DNA of 64,000 nt from Acidovorax sp. CF316 (GCF_000276605.1 NZ_AKJX01000026.1:1-64000); one strand, 5' to 3'; numbered from the stretch's first letter, positions 33,956 through 44,600 are shown. The notes: a model not told the origin generated them from the sequence alone. Numbers and translations are program-made.

Positions 33956-34927
33956 CTAGAACTCTACGTCCACCTTCACGCTGTCGGTGTAGGTGCCCAC
34001 GGGCACGTTCGGCTGGTCTGCGTAGATGCTCGCGGTGTAGGGCATCACCTGCAGGGTCTGGCCATCGGCCACGCCCAGGCCGGCGGCGCGCGCTGTGCCG
34101 ACGCTGCCCCACACACTGGCGTCGGGCTTGAAGATGTTGTATTGCAGCCGGCTGGTGCCGCTGGCCATTTGCCGTCGGACGCCGCTGAGGTTGTTGCCCG
34201 GGCTCAGCCCCACCGAGTAGGTCATGCCCTTGGTGCACAGCAGCGAGATGCTTTGCGCGACGGGGGTGAAGCCGCTGGGCAGGGGCGCCGATCCGAACTG
34301 GATGTCCGGCGCCGTGATGGTGCAGTCGTTGATGACCACCAGCGTCACGGTCAGGGTGCGGTCCACGTTGCCGTTGCGCACGTCGCCTACGCAGGCGGTG
34401 CCCACGGCAATGCCTTCGCAGATGTTGGCATAGGTCCAGTTCACGGTGATGTTGTCGGTGTAGGTACCTGCCGGCACGTTGGCGCCGGCGAGCGTACTGA
34501 TCTTGATGCCGATGGTGGCGCTGTTGTTGCTCAGCAGCGAGACCGCGTTGATGCCGTTGAGGTCGATGATCAGCAGCCCCGAATTGAAGGTGCCACCGCC
34601 CACCGGGCTGATCTCGTAGGGAACGGTGATGGTGCTGTTCAGGGTGTTCTTCAGGGTCAGGCCCGAAGTGGCGGAGGTGATCTTCGCCTTGAGTGTGGGG
34701 GTCGCGAACAGCGCCAGCACCACCACTCCGCAGCCGAGCTTGAAATCCGCGCTGGTGGTGATGGGCGAGCCGCTGCGCACCCGTTGCGAGGGGTGGGTAC
34801 CCAGTGCGCCGCTGGTCTCGGTGGTGGCGCAAATGGCAAGCACCTGCATCGGGCAGCAGGCCAGCACCAGGCAGGCCCACAGGCGGCTCCAGCGCCGCAG
34901 GAAGGGATGAAGAAAACGGGTCGTCAT
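33956..34927 (-). CDS. Two-domain spore-coat-U (SCPU) pilus tip protein, CsuE-like
   Basis: 323 residues: a signal peptide (WACLVLACCPMQVLA) then two SCPU domains, about residues 25-170 and 180-323. Each begins with a Cys-containing strand (CATTE; CTITAPDIQFG) and ends with a GTYTDNITVNW or GTYTDSVKVDVEF donor-strand-type segment. The two-domain layout and last position match the tip adhesin CsuE of archaic (sigma) chaperone-usher pili. Exported and added at the fibre tip. ATGA overlap with the usher gene. Confidence 0.8.
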   Translation of the reverse strand: MTTRFLHPFLRRWSRLWACLVLACCPMQVLAICATTETSGALGTHPSQRVRSGSPITTSADFKLGCGVVVLALFATPTLKAKITSATSGLTLKNTLNSTITVPYEISPVGGGTFNSGLLIIDLNGINAVSLLSNNSATIGIKISTLAGANVPAGTYTDNITVNWTYANICEGIAVGTACVGDVRNGNVDRTLTVTLVVINDCTITAPDIQFGSAPLPSGFTPVAQSISLLCTKGMTYSVGLSPGNNLSGVRRQMASGTSRLQYNIFKPDASVWGSVGTARAAGLGVADGQTLQVMPYTASIYADQPNVPVGTYTDSVKVDVEF

Positions 34928-37293
34928 CGCTCGGCTCCTTCCTGGGGGCGGGGCGCGGCAGGCAGACACCGGACGATCAGGTCGCGGGCCGATGCATACG
35001 CTGTTTCGGAAAAATCGGCCTGGCATGTCGCGCCCTCGGGCGTGCGCACCTGAAGGGAGTTCTGCGGCCGCAGCACGGTGAGGTAGACCACTCCGTCCCA
35101 GCCCACCACGGTCTGCATGTTCCCGGGCGCGTGCAGCACGGCGCTGCCGGCCTTCACGGGCGTGCCCTGGCCATCGACCAGCGTGATGGTGGCGGTGCGC
35201 AGCTTGAGCACCGGCAGCTCCACCAGCATGCCGGCATTGCGCGAGACGGACATGCGCCGCTCCAGAGCCGGGATGTCCACGTCGGCCGGCAGGGTGAGCG
35301 GGTCCACCGCATAGCGCCCCGGGTAGTAGGCGGGCACACTGGGCACCAGCAGGTAGCCCTGGGCGTTGGTGTGCCCGGCCAGCTGGTTCTCATACAGGAT
35401 GGGCACGCCGGGCATGCCCTGGGTGGACACGAGCGCGAAGCCATCGTACACACGGTTGGCCGCGAACAGATGGCCGTCGATGCTGCCCAGCGAGCCCGAC
35501 AGCGTGCCCCACTGCAGCGTCTGGCCGGGGCTGGTGCTCACGCCCCCCTCCACGCTCAGCGTGCTGTTGCGGTACTGCAGCGCGGCCTGGCTGTAGCGTT
35601 GCGGGCCGCCCGACAGCGTCTGCGCCACGTTCCAGCCATAGCCGCCTTCGGTGGGCATGGTGCGCTGGTAGCTGGCGTAGGTCTGGGTGGACTCGCGGTT
35701 CTTCGATGCGGACAGCTGGGCCGTCGAGCGGTCGCCGAGGAAGTAGGTGAGCTGCAGCCGCAACTGGTTTTCCCCGGTTTCCACGGTGCGCCCCGCAGTG
35801 ACCGACAGGAAGGCGTTGGTCGCGACCGGCATGTTGTAGCTTGCGAAAGCCAGGCGGCTGCGCTCGTTCCTGGCATTGCGCAGGTCCAGCCAGCCGCCCG
35901 TGACCGAGCCCGTGCCCAGGTTCCAGCTCACGCTCAGCTGGCGCGATCGCCGCGACAGCTGGTAGCCGTCGTCGGCATAGGTGCTGGCATCGCCGAAGCG
36001 CGCGTCACGCCCGGTCTGCTGGAATGAGAAGCCGGCGCGCGGCGTGTTGTACTGCCATCCTGCGGTGTACTGCCAGCCGCTGCCGGAGCGCGCCGTGGTG
36101 CCGCGCGTGAGCGATGCGTTGGCAATGCCCAGCATGCCCAGGCCGGCCATGCCACCGACGCCCGCCACGCCCAGCCCCTTGCCCAGTTGGGCCTGGGCCT
36201 CGATGGTGAAGCGGTCCGAAAGGCCTTGCCGGTACACGCCTGTGGCGATGGGCCGGCCGTACGCAAAGCTGCGCAGCCCGTAGGCCCGCCGCAAGGCGCC
36301 GAGCGAAACCGAATAGTCGGTCCAGCCGGGGCGCAGCAGCTCCCGGTTCACATAGAACGGAATGGTGGTATAGACCTGCCTGCCCAAGGCATCCGTGGTC
36401 ACCATGGATGCCGTGCCGGCACCGCTGACGACGGGAAGCTCGCCCAGCGTGAACGGGCCTGACGCCACACGGTGGCTGGCGGCCTTGAAGCCATTGACGA
36501 ACAGATCCACGGCCGAGGGCAGGGCCGCCTGGCCCGCAAACTCGGGCAGCGGGTAGGTGATGAGGTCGGGGCGCACGCCGAAGTTGCGCGCCCATTGCAC
36601 GCCCGCCATGCGCACGGACGTGGTCCAGGGCAGCGAGTCGCTCACCAGGTCTCCGTAAGTTGTTTCCGTGGCATTGGCCGTATCGGCGCTGGTCCAGCGC
36701 GTGTCATGGCGTATGTAGCCCCGGTTACCACCGGTGGACTGCAGGCGCAGGATGCCGGTGTTGGAGATCACGCCGCGGGGACTGAAGTAGCGCTGCTCGG
36801 ACCACAGCGAGGTGATCGATTGCACGCGCGAGTGGCTGGCGTACAGGTCGTAGTTGAGCAGCATGCCGCTGCCCGCAGCACTGGTGGGCGTCTCTTCGGG
36901 CGTCTCGTCGGCCAGGCGCTGCATGGGCAGCCACTGCGCGGGCACCGACAGGCGCAGCCGCTGGCCCAGGGCGTCGTAGTCGGCCGTGACGCCGGGGAGC
37001 GCATCGACCGCGACCCGTGCGCCTGCGGGCTGGCCGTTTTGCACATGCATCTGCCGCAGGGTCTGCGCCTCGATTTCGAAATGGGGGCCGCGCTGCAGCA
37101 CTTCCACCAGTGCCCCCGACGCCTGGCCGTTGACCTCGATGTCGAGGTACAGCACCGTGGGCTCCGAGGCCGCATCGGACGCCGAAGGCGGTGGCGGCAG
37201 GGAGCCTGCAGACAGCTGTGCGGGCAGGAAGGCAAGGAGCACCAGTGCATGGCCTGCGCGGTTCCAGAAGCCAGGGCGTTCATCGCGGCGCAC
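34924..37293 (-). CDS. Outer-membrane fimbrial usher, archaic CsuD-like
   Basis: 789 residues from a GTG start that overlaps the chaperone stop by 14 bases. The signal peptide is HALVLLAFLPAQLSA. An N-terminal domain (VLYLDIEVNGQASGALVEVLQRG) is followed by the 24-strand barrel with GGNRGYIRHD, DLFVNGFKAASHRVASGPFTLGELPVVSGAG plug/NTD-type motifs and PLPEFAGQAALPSAVDLFVNG. The C-terminal domain has AALERRMSVSRNAGMLVELPV-like blocks. The usher assembles and exports SCPU pilins delivered by the chaperone. The start codon is not supported by a clear ribosome site, consistent with coupling. Confidence 0.85.
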   Translation of the reverse strand: MRRDERPGFWNRAGHALVLLAFLPAQLSAGSLPPPPSASDAASEPTVLYLDIEVNGQASGALVEVLQRGPHFEIEAQTLRQMHVQNGQPAGARVAVDALPGVTADYDALGQRLRLSVPAQWLPMQRLADETPEETPTSAAGSGMLLNYDLYASHSRVQSITSLWSEQRYFSPRGVISNTGILRLQSTGGNRGYIRHDTRWTSADTANATETTYGDLVSDSLPWTTSVRMAGVQWARNFGVRPDLITYPLPEFAGQAALPSAVDLFVNGFKAASHRVASGPFTLGELPVVSGAGTASMVTTDALGRQVYTTIPFYVNRELLRPGWTDYSVSLGALRRAYGLRSFAYGRPIATGVYRQGLSDRFTIEAQAQLGKGLGVAGVGGMAGLGMLGIANASLTRGTTARSGSGWQYTAGWQYNTPRAGFSFQQTGRDARFGDASTYADDGYQLSRRSRQLSVSWNLGTGSVTGGWLDLRNARNERSRLAFASYNMPVATNAFLSVTAGRTVETGENQLRLQLTYFLGDRSTAQLSASKNRESTQTYASYQRTMPTEGGYGWNVAQTLSGGPQRYSQAALQYRNSTLSVEGGVSTSPGQTLQWGTLSGSLGSIDGHLFAANRVYDGFALVSTQGMPGVPILYENQLAGHTNAQGYLLVPSVPAYYPGRYAVDPLTLPADVDIPALERRMSVSRNAGMLVELPVLKLRTATITLVDGQGTPVKAGSAVLHAPGNMQTVVGWDGVVYLTVLRPQNSLQVRTPEGATCQADFSETAYASARDLIVRCLPAAPRPQEGAER

Positions 37294-38107
37294 GGGGGAG
37301 CAGGGTGTCAACCCCGTTGATCGTGGCCTTGAGCTCCGGGTTGGCCGGCGGTGGCGCCTCCAGCTCCCACCGCATCTGGCTGCCTGGCAGCACATAACCC
37401 ATGAGGCCTTCGTTGATCGCGATGGTGCCCCGGCTACCGGTATTCCATTGCACGGAGGTCAGGCGGGCGTGGCCCGCCCCCTGGTTGCGCACCACGAGCT
37501 GGTGCCGGTTGCCCTGCCTGGTGGCGTGCCAGGTGAGGGACGGCGGCAAGGGCTTGCCCTTGCCACCAGCGAGCAGGGGCTTGGTCGGCCGAAACGGCTG
37601 CGCCCCCTCACCATAGACGAACAGCGGGATGGCATAGCGCACGTTCAGGCGGATGCCCATGCCGGTCTCGGCGCCGGTGGGCTTTTGCGCCGAATCGTCG
37701 GGGGCGGGCAGCTCGTCGATCACCACCCGGTAGGCTTCCTCCAGGCCCATGGGCGGGCGCCGGGCGGCGATCAGGCGCACCATCTGCCGCTTGCCAGCCG
37801 GCACCACGCTGATGGGCGGGCTGGCCACCACGTCCTTTTGCGCGGAGAAAAACTCCTCGCCATCGGTCTGGCTCCAGTCCAGCACCCGGACCTGCAGGGA
37901 GACCGAGGCAGTGCCGCGGTTTTCCAGCCAGACGGCCACGGCCTGCTGTTCCTCGGTGATCACAGGATCGACCGGCCAGATCATCAACGGCGTCGCGGCC
38001 TGTGCCCAATTGGCGCAGGCCGCGAGCGTGACCACCACGCGGCATGCAGTGCGAAGCAGCCAGGCAGCTGCAGAGGGGAAAGTCGGAAAGTGGTGTGCTT
38101 TCACCAT
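37280..38107 (-). CDS. Periplasmic fimbrial chaperone, CsuC-like
   Basis: 275 residues with a signal peptide ending about ANWAQA. The PapD-like first domain includes LMIWPVDPVITEEQQAVAVWLENRGTASVSLQVRVLDWSQ, PISVVPAGKRQMVRLIAARRPP with the conserved Arg-Leu region, and the G1-strand-like MGIRLNVRYAIPLFVYG segment. Slightly longer than E. coli PapD, as in the archaic clade. It shields pilin subunits in the periplasm before usher assembly. Overlaps the preceding pilin gene by 7 bases. Confidence 0.85.
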   Translation of the reverse strand: MVKAHHFPTFPSAAAWLLRTACRVVVTLAACANWAQAATPLMIWPVDPVITEEQQAVAVWLENRGTASVSLQVRVLDWSQTDGEEFFSAQKDVVASPPISVVPAGKRQMVRLIAARRPPMGLEEAYRVVIDELPAPDDSAQKPTGAETGMGIRLNVRYAIPLFVYGEGAQPFRPTKPLLAGGKGKPLPPSLTWHATRQGNRHQLVVRNQGAGHARLTSVQWNTGSRGTIAINEGLMGYVLPGSQMRWELEAPPPANPELKATINGVDTLLPRAPR

Positions 38108-38682
38108 GTCACGGTCACCTGCACCGTGTCCACGTAGGTTCCGGCCATGGCGGCGGCACCGGGCAGGACCAGGCTGCCCCGGATGGGCAGGGCCGTCGGT
38201 GTCGTACCCATCGTGATACCGACCGCCACGTTGGGCGTGAGGGCGGTCACCGTGCCGGCCACCAGTGACAGGGTGTATGCAATGAACTGGCCGGCCCCAT
38301 TGGACAGGCGGCGCTGTGCGCCCTGCAGGTTCAGGCCCCCGTTCACGCTGACCTGCGCCGCCGTGCCGGCGGTGCATACCAGCTTGGCCTGCGTGCCCAT
38401 GTCGTTGCTGGCCATCGCAGTCACCGAGCCGGTGCTGACCGCGGAGTGCGTGCCGAAGTTGACGGAACCGAAGGGCACGCCCGCCACCTGCGACGAATTG
38501 CCGAACACGATGCAGCCATTTACGATGGTGGCACTCACCGCAAAGGAGGGGCTGGTGGGCACCGTCGCGGCCATCGCCGCCAGTGACGCGCACAGCAACG
38601 ACAGCGCGACGGCCGCCTGCGGGCCGGCCCGGCCTGCGGCGCGCAAGCACCTACCTGCACGTGCATGCATTTCTTGAACCAT
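38101..38682 (-). CDS. SCPU-domain pilin subunit
   Basis: 193 residues: a signal peptide (QAAVALSLLCASLAAMAA) and one spore-coat-U domain with the cysteine pair in IVNGCIVFGNSS and KLVCTAGTA. The C-terminus VDTVQVTVTW is the typical final strand. By position it corresponds to CsuA or CsuB (adaptor) rather than the main rod. The ATG at 38682 has a GGGAG site; ATG 38670 is possible. It is co-transcribed with the upstream pilin and the chaperone. Confidence 0.8.
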   Translation of the reverse strand: MVQEMHARAGRCLRAAGRAGPQAAVALSLLCASLAAMAATVPTSPSFAVSATIVNGCIVFGNSSQVAGVPFGSVNFGTHSAVSTGSVTAMASNDMGTQAKLVCTAGTAAQVSVNGGLNLQGAQRRLSNGAGQFIAYTLSLVAGTVTALTPNVAVGITMGTTPTALPIRGSLVLPGAAAMAGTYVDTVQVTVTW

Positions 38683-38805
38683 TGATGATGCTCCCTCGGC
38701 CGCCCGCCACGGCCTGTGGTGTGAACGCTCCCGCGCTCTTCGCACACCCCTTCCCTGCTGTCTCTGTCTCCTGGTAGTTGAGGCCGGTGGTCCGGCGCCC
38801 GGAGA

Positions 38806-39456
38806 TCAGTAGGTCAGCGTGATCTGCAGCGTATCCGTGTACATGCCCGCTGGCAGCGCCGAGGGGTCTGACTTGTTGATCTGGCCATAGATCGGCAGCG
38901 CAAAGGCCACGCCGTTGGCCGGCACCGTGATGCCTGTGACCGCCGCTCCCGTCGGGTAGGCCTGGCTGTGCCCCGCGTCGCGGAACACGTCATACGGAAT
39001 GTAGGCTGCCGTGCTGCCGTTGCGCATGGCGCGGCTGCCGGCGCCGATGGTGTTTCCCTGGCCGGCATACGAGCCCGGACCCACCTGGATGCTGATGCCC
39101 AGCACGTCGGGCGAGCACACGATCTGCGTGGGGCCCGAGACGCCTTCTCCGCCGGAGGCCGTGGCGTTGACGATGCCCGTGAAGGTGCTGGGTTTGGTGC
39201 CGAAATCCAGCAGACCGAAGTTCACACCGGCAGCGTTGCCCGAGCTCCCCGCAATCACGCAACCCGCCGTGAGCTGGATCTGCGATTGCAGGGTACCGGT
39301 GAGCGTGCCTGCCACCGTCGGCCATGCCAGCATGCCGGCCGCCAGGACCAGTGCCGCTGCGTACCGTTTTCGATGGGGTGCTGACCCGCAGGCATGGGAT
39401 GGGTTCAGGCCCTCCACCGGGTGTGGCGTCTGTCGCTTTCGCACGGTTGCTCGCAT
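38806..39456 (-). CDS. SCPU-domain major pilin, CsuA/B-like
   Basis: 216 residues with a long, basic N-region and signal peptide (YAAALVLAAGMLAWPTVAG), then one spore-coat-U domain: QIQLTAGCVIAGSSGNAAGVNFGLLDFGTKPSTFTG with one cysteine, IVCSPD with its partner, and a final GMYTDTLQITLTY strand. First gene of the pilus operon and with the best ribosome site (GAGAGGAGG), as expected for the rod subunit. Forms the extracellular fibre used in surface attachment or biofilm. Confidence 0.8.
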   Translation of the reverse strand: MRATVRKRQTPHPVEGLNPSHACGSAPHRKRYAAALVLAAGMLAWPTVAGTLTGTLQSQIQLTAGCVIAGSSGNAAGVNFGLLDFGTKPSTFTGIVNATASGGEGVSGPTQIVCSPDVLGISIQVGPGSYAGQGNTIGAGSRAMRNGSTAAYIPYDVFRDAGHSQAYPTGAAVTGITVPANGVAFALPIYGQINKSDPSALPAGMYTDTLQITLTY

Positions 39457-39737
39457 GCTGTCCTCCTCTCAAAGCCGGAAGAAAGGCAGAGGGGGCCCTG
39501 TTGGAAGGCCTCCTTTGCCACACAACTACGAGGTCACCTTGCACCGTTGTTGGGCAAACGTCCAGCTTTTTTTTACCCGCGATGGGCGCGAAGGCACTTT
39601 GGACGCGCTGGCGCTGCTGTTACTCGCAGGGCGACGAACGTGATGCGAGGGCGTTGATCCGCCTGGGGTTATGGGTCGGCTGCGGCGACCGCCAGAATGG
39701 CCAGCGTAAAGCGGGGCCGCTCAGGTCCGCCGCGGGA
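39457..39737. other. Intergenic region before the pilus operon
   Basis: 281 bases between the response-regulator stop and the first pilin start, the longest gene-free stretch in the window. It should hold the pilus promoter on the minus strand. An eight-base T run (A on the coding strand, about 39569-39576) and A/T-rich patches stand out, but no clear -35/-10 pair, dyad or riboswitch was recognised. Confidence 0.4.
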
Positions 39738-40295
39738 TCAGAAAGGGCCGGGTGGCACGTCTGTGGCGGTGCCGCCCGGAGCGGCACCGCTGCGCCGGGG
39801 AATGAGCTGCCCGTCGAGCAAGGCTTCGATGCGGGCGAAAATCTCATGGCGCGAGAACGGCTTCTTCATGAAATCGTCAGCGCCGATCCGATTGGCATAG
39901 AACTGCTCGGTGGCGTGCTCGTTGCCGCTGATCATGATCACCGGGATGTGCTGCGAGGCGGGCAGCCTGCGAATGGTGCGCAGCGCATTGAACCCGTTCA
40001 TACCCGGGAGGATGATGTCCAGAAAGACCAGGTCGGGTGGTTCCTCGGCGATCAGGGCCAGGCCCTGCTCGGCATCCAGCGCCTCGCGGGTTTCATAGCC
40101 TGCCGAGACCAGCGTCTTGCGCAGGACGGCGATAACGGTCGGCGAATCGTCGATGATCAGCACCTTCGTGCCTTTGCGCGCATTGACGCGCCTGTGCTTG
40201 CGCCGCTCCAGGGGGGCTGCGGCACGTGCGGGGGGGGCGTCTGGACGGTCCGTCGTCTTGCGCATGCCGCCTAGAAGGCGGTCTAGGATACTCAT
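39738..40295 (-). CDS. PilG/PilH-like single-domain response regulator
   Basis: 185 residues: a charged N-terminal extension (about 40 residues with ERRKHRRVNARKG), then a CheY-like receiver with acidic pair Asp49/Asp50 (LIIDDS), phospho-acceptor Asp93 (VFLDIILPG), switch Ser in MISGNE, and Lys145 (KKPF). No output domain. Such proteins signal through protein contacts, often in twitching motility (Pil-Chp). It lies upstream of the pilus operon on the same strand, so an input into pilus expression is possible but unproved. Confidence 0.85.
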   Translation of the reverse strand: MSILDRLLGGMRKTTDRPDAPPARAAAPLERRKHRRVNARKGTKVLIIDDSPTVIAVLRKTLVSAGYETREALDAEQGLALIAEEPPDLVFLDIILPGMNGFNALRTIRRLPASQHIPVIMISGNEHATEQFYANRIGADDFMKKPFSRHEIFARIEALLDGQLIPRRSGAAPGGTATDVPPGPF

Positions 40296-40508
40296 GGTAC
40301 GGGCTCGCTTCTCGCTGGATAAAGGCCCAGCAAGCACCCAGTATCCAGGATGTTGGGCGGGTGGCCGAAGATGTTGGCGTTTCGCGAGCCCCTCCCAGTG
40401 AGAAAAATTAAGCACTTTCGCTACTTTTGCGTGGCGATTGATTGGACGGTGTTGCCGTCCGGCCACCGGTACTACCCCACTACGCGGGCAAGGCACAGCC
40501 TCCCGGCG

Positions 40509-41393
40509 CTACTCCCCGGCCTTCTGCCGGTCCCTGCGCAACGCCCGCCGTAGCAGGCGGGTGGCGCGGTCACGCAAGGGCGAAGCATGGTGCTCCAATG
40601 GGGCCAGCGCCTTGGCCTTGGCGCATGCGGCGAGAAAATCCTCGAGGATGGCGGTGTCGTCCAGCGTGTCGGAGCCCACCTTGTGGAACTCGGGGTGCCA
40701 TTGCGTGGCGGCGATGTAGCCGCGCCCTGGGGCAGGCTTGAGACGAATAGCTTCAGGCACGCCATCTGGCTCGCTCAGAGCCTCCACCTCGAAGTCCGGC
40801 GCCACCCGCTTGATGCCCTGGTGGTGGATGCTGTTGACCCGTGCACGGGGGGTGTCGGGGTACAACTGGGCAAGGCGCGAGCCGGCCACGATCTCGATGT
40901 CATGAAAATGCTGGTCGTAGGTTGTGGCGTTGCGGTGCTGCTGGGCGCCGGGGTGCTGGAACTCGATGTCCTGGTAGAGAGCACCGCCGAAGGCCACGTT
41001 GATCAGCTGCAGGCCCCGGCAGACGCCGAAGATGGGCTTGCGCACCTCGGCGAAGGCCTTGACCACGGCCAGGTCGTACAGGTCGCGCACGCGGTCGCCT
41101 ACCCATTCCTCGCGCAGGGGCTCCTCGCCGTAGTTGCCCGGCCAGACGTCCGCGCCCCCGTGCATCACCACGCCATCGAGCCAGTCGGCATAGTGGGCCA
41201 GCGTGACGTCGCCGCGCGCGGTTTCACCCGTGGGGCAGGGCACCATCACCACCATGGCACCGGCGGACATGAGCCAGTGCGCGATGGACTGCTCGACGTA
41301 CTGCAGGGTCTTGCCGGTGAACAGGGCACGGGCGGGATCGGCGTGCTGGAAACAGGCGGACAGGCCGATCTTGAGGCGGGGGGCTGCGGGCAT
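40509..41393 (-). CDS. Gamma-glutamyl-gamma-aminobutyrate hydrolase (PuuD-like, class I glutamine amidotransferase fold)
   Basis: 294 residues. The nucleophile Cys125 is in GVCRGLQLINVAFGG, and the triad His/Glu are in ATQWHPEFH near residue 240. The conserved DGVVMHGGADVWPGNYG and IHHQGIKRVAPDF segments are typical of peptidase C26. Enzymes of this type cleave gamma-glutamyl-GABA or related gamma-glutamyl amides of polyamines or amines; no other Puu genes are seen. The start at ATG 41393 is preferred over 41411 or 41438. Confidence 0.85.
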   Translation of the reverse strand: MPAAPRLKIGLSACFQHADPARALFTGKTLQYVEQSIAHWLMSAGAMVVMVPCPTGETARGDVTLAHYADWLDGVVMHGGADVWPGNYGEEPLREEWVGDRVRDLYDLAVVKAFAEVRKPIFGVCRGLQLINVAFGGALYQDIEFQHPGAQQHRNATTYDQHFHDIEIVAGSRLAQLYPDTPRARVNSIHHQGIKRVAPDFEVEALSEPDGVPEAIRLKPAPGRGYIAATQWHPEFHKVGSDTLDDTAILEDFLAACAKAKALAPLEHHASPLRDRATRLLRRALRRDRQKAGE

Positions 41394-41665
41394 GGATGGG
41401 GGCTCCGTAAGCATTTGCACCAGGCGCTGCACATGCAAGGCAATAGGTATTTACGTTGTAGCACCCGCTCTCGGCGCCGTCTGTAGGAAAGGGCCGTGCA
41501 CGCCCCTGCCTGCGCCACGCGGTGCTATGAAATGTGGCTTTCTTCATGAAATGGCGATTTGCCGGCTGCGCGCTTTGCGCTGCGACCAGCCCCGTTTCCG
41601 ATAATTTGGTAACCGGGTGTGACCCGCGCCTGCGCCGCTCGTCCACCACAAACAACAAGGCACCC

Positions 41666-44600
41666 ATGCGCCATCCCACGATGCACCTTTCCGCGTTGGC
41701 CGCGCTCCTGGCCCTGGCCTGGCCACCCAGCCATGCCGCCGTGCCCCCGGGCGCGGCGGCCGAGATCGTGGGCCTGCAGGGCCCGGGCGAGCAGCGCGCC
41801 GCGGCCACGCCGGACTGGAAGCCGGCGCGCCAGGCCCAGGCGCTGGCGGCCGGTGACTTCGTGCGCACGCGCGAAGCGGCGCGCATGGCCCTGCTGTTTG
41901 CCGACGACACCCAGTTGCGCCTGCACCAGAACACCGTGCTGCAGGTCAAGGCCGTGGCCACGACCGCGCAGCCGATGACCACGCTGATGCTCAGCGCCGG
42001 CCGGGCCTGGACGCAGACGCGCCGCGCCGACGGCAGCCGCCTCACGCTGGAGACGCCCGCCGCCACGGCCGCGATCCGCGGCACGGACTGGGACATCGAG
42101 GTCGCTGGCGATGGGCGCACGCTGATCACCGTGCTCTCGGGCACGGTGGAGTTCGGCAATGCGCAGGGGCAGGTGTCGGTGGCGGCCAACGAGGCCGCCT
42201 ACGCCGATGTGGGCCAGGCACCGGTGAAGATGGTGCTGGGCCAGCCGCGTGACCGCATCCAGTGGGTGAATGCGCTGCGCGCCGACGCGTTGCCCTCGCT
42301 GGCTGCGCAGGGTTCGACCGATGGGGGCATTCCCGCCGCGCTGGAGCCGGTGCGCAAGGCATTGGCCCGGCGCGATGCCGCCGCAGCCTCCGGGGCGCTG
42401 GCGCAGGTCCGCAGCCAGGTGCCGGCAGGCTGGGCCGCCGCGATGGAATCCGCCGTGGCACTGCAGGCGGGCGACCTGCAGGCTGCGCGCAGCCAGCTGG
42501 CGCGCCAGGTCGATGGTGCGGGCCAGGCGCCTGTGCTCGTCGCCTGGCTCATGCAATCGGACCTGCAACTGCTTGACGGCGATGGACCCGCCGCCGTGAG
42601 CACCCTGCGCACGGCGCTGGCTCGGCACTGGCCCGCGCATCCCGCCCTGGTGGCCCAACTGGCGCGCGTGCAACTGCTCACCGACCGGGTGGACGAAGCC
42701 CAGGCCACGCTGGCGGGCGCCGGCACGGGCGATGCCAGCCTGGCGCTGGTGCGCGCCGAACTGGCCCGGCGCCAGGGCGATGGGCCGGCGGCCATTGCGG
42801 CCTACACCGAGGCCACGGTACACATGCCAGGCGACGCACGGACCTGGCAAGGGTTGGGCAGCGCGCATGTGGAACGCGAGGAGACCGACCCCGCGCGCAA
42901 GGCGCTGGGCCAGGCGCTGGCACTGGATGCGCAGGCGCCGGGGGCGCAGGGTGAACGGGGCACGCTGGCGACCTTCGTCAACCAGTTCACCGAGGCGGGC
43001 CTGGCGTTCGGGACCGCGCTGCGCGACAACCCGGCCGACTATGTCGCGCTGACCGGCCAGGGGCTGATGCACCTCAAGCGCGGCCAGACGCAGGCCGCGC
43101 TCGATGACTTCCTGCGTGCCGGCGTGATGGAGCCGCGCTATGCGCGCGCCAAGGTCTGGACGGCGGTGGCCTACTACCAGCTCGGGCGTACGCCCGATGC
43201 GCTGGCCACGCTGCGCCAGGCCAGTGCCCTCGACGACAAGGATCCCTTGCCCTACCTGCTGCTGGCGCAGATCCAGACCGACCTGTTCCAGCCCGGCGAT
43301 GCCGTCGAGTCCGCCCGCGCGGCCGTGCAGCGCATGCCCTACCTCAAGTCGCTCAACCAGGTCGCCAACGACCAGAAGGGCAGCGCCAACCTCGGCGCCT
43401 CGCTGGCCTTCTTCGGCATGGAGGACTGGGCGCTGGAGCTGGCGCAACAGAGCTTTTCGCCCTACTGGGGCGGCAGCCACCTGTTCCTGGCCGACCGCTA
43501 CCGCGGCGAATTCGCCAAGAACTCGGCCCTGTTCCAGGGCTTTCTGACCGACCCCATGGCCTTCGGTGCCAGCCAGCTGCATTCCTCGCTGCTGCAGCGC
43601 CCGGGCAGCCATGGCGCGCTGGGCCTGCTGCTGGACCGCGACTTCTACCGCATGAGCGCGCCCTCGCTCACGCTCAACGGCATGGACAACAGCCACTTGC
43701 CGGTGTCCTGGTTCCTCAAGGCGCAGAGCGCGCGCGCCAGGCGTTCACCGATCGACGTCGGGGTGTTCAATGTGCCGGCATTCCACGATCCCTCGGGAAC
43801 GGCGAACATCGGTGCCGACGTGCTCACCGTCGGCCTGGGGCTGCAGCCCAGCGAACGCCTGAACCTGTTCGCCTACGCCAACCAGTACGACGTGGCGCTT
43901 CAGGGCCGCAACCGGCTCGACCTGTGGGGCGATGGCTCCGAGGTGCGGCAGACCACGGCGGACAACCGGGCGCGCCTGGGCGTGGCCGGGCTGTCGTACC
44001 GCTGGAGCCCGGTGGAGCAAACCTGGCTCAAGCTCGGGCGCAGCAGGGAGCGCAACCGCGCCGACAACTTTCCCACCCTGTTCCTCTTCCCGCCGCTGGC
44101 GGCCCTGGGCGGGCTGAAGGCCTCTCCCGAGAAAGCCCTCACCTATCTGCAGCTGCGCCACAGCGTGGACCCGCAACCCGGGCAGCGCTGGAGCGTGGCC
44201 CTCGAGCATGTGGCCGAAAAGCAGTCCAGCGAGGTGATCGGCTACGGCCCCCTGGTCCGCCAGGACAGCGCCGCCGTACCCGACATCCTGGTGTTTGCCG
44301 GGGTCAACGAGATCGACCGGCGCTATACCGGCCTGACCCTGGCGGGCAGCCAGCAGTTCACGCCCGACCTGTTGCTCGACGGCGCCCTGGGGCTGCAGCA
44401 GATCCGCCATCGGGTGCGCGGCGGCAATGCGGTGGGCCTGCTGATCCGGGACGTCAGTGAATCGAGCCAGGCCCGGCGCAGCGACACGGAAAGGGTGGCG
44501 ACACCGCGCGTGGGCTTGGTGTTCAGCCCCGCTGCGGGGACCACGTTGCGCATGGCCTACCAGGACTGGCTGCGCCCGCTGAGTGCGTCCACCCTCACCA

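Noticed and set aside
36768-37283. Alternative start for the usher at an ATG in a different frame (MNALASG...)
   Set aside because: That frame lacks a signal peptide and stops; the GTG frame has a signal peptide followed by a typical usher N-terminal domain.
41534-41665. Longer N-terminus for the FecR-barrel protein
   Set aside because: It would put a polar 44-residue segment before the signal peptide; the ATG at 41666 has an AAGG ribosome site and starts the signal.
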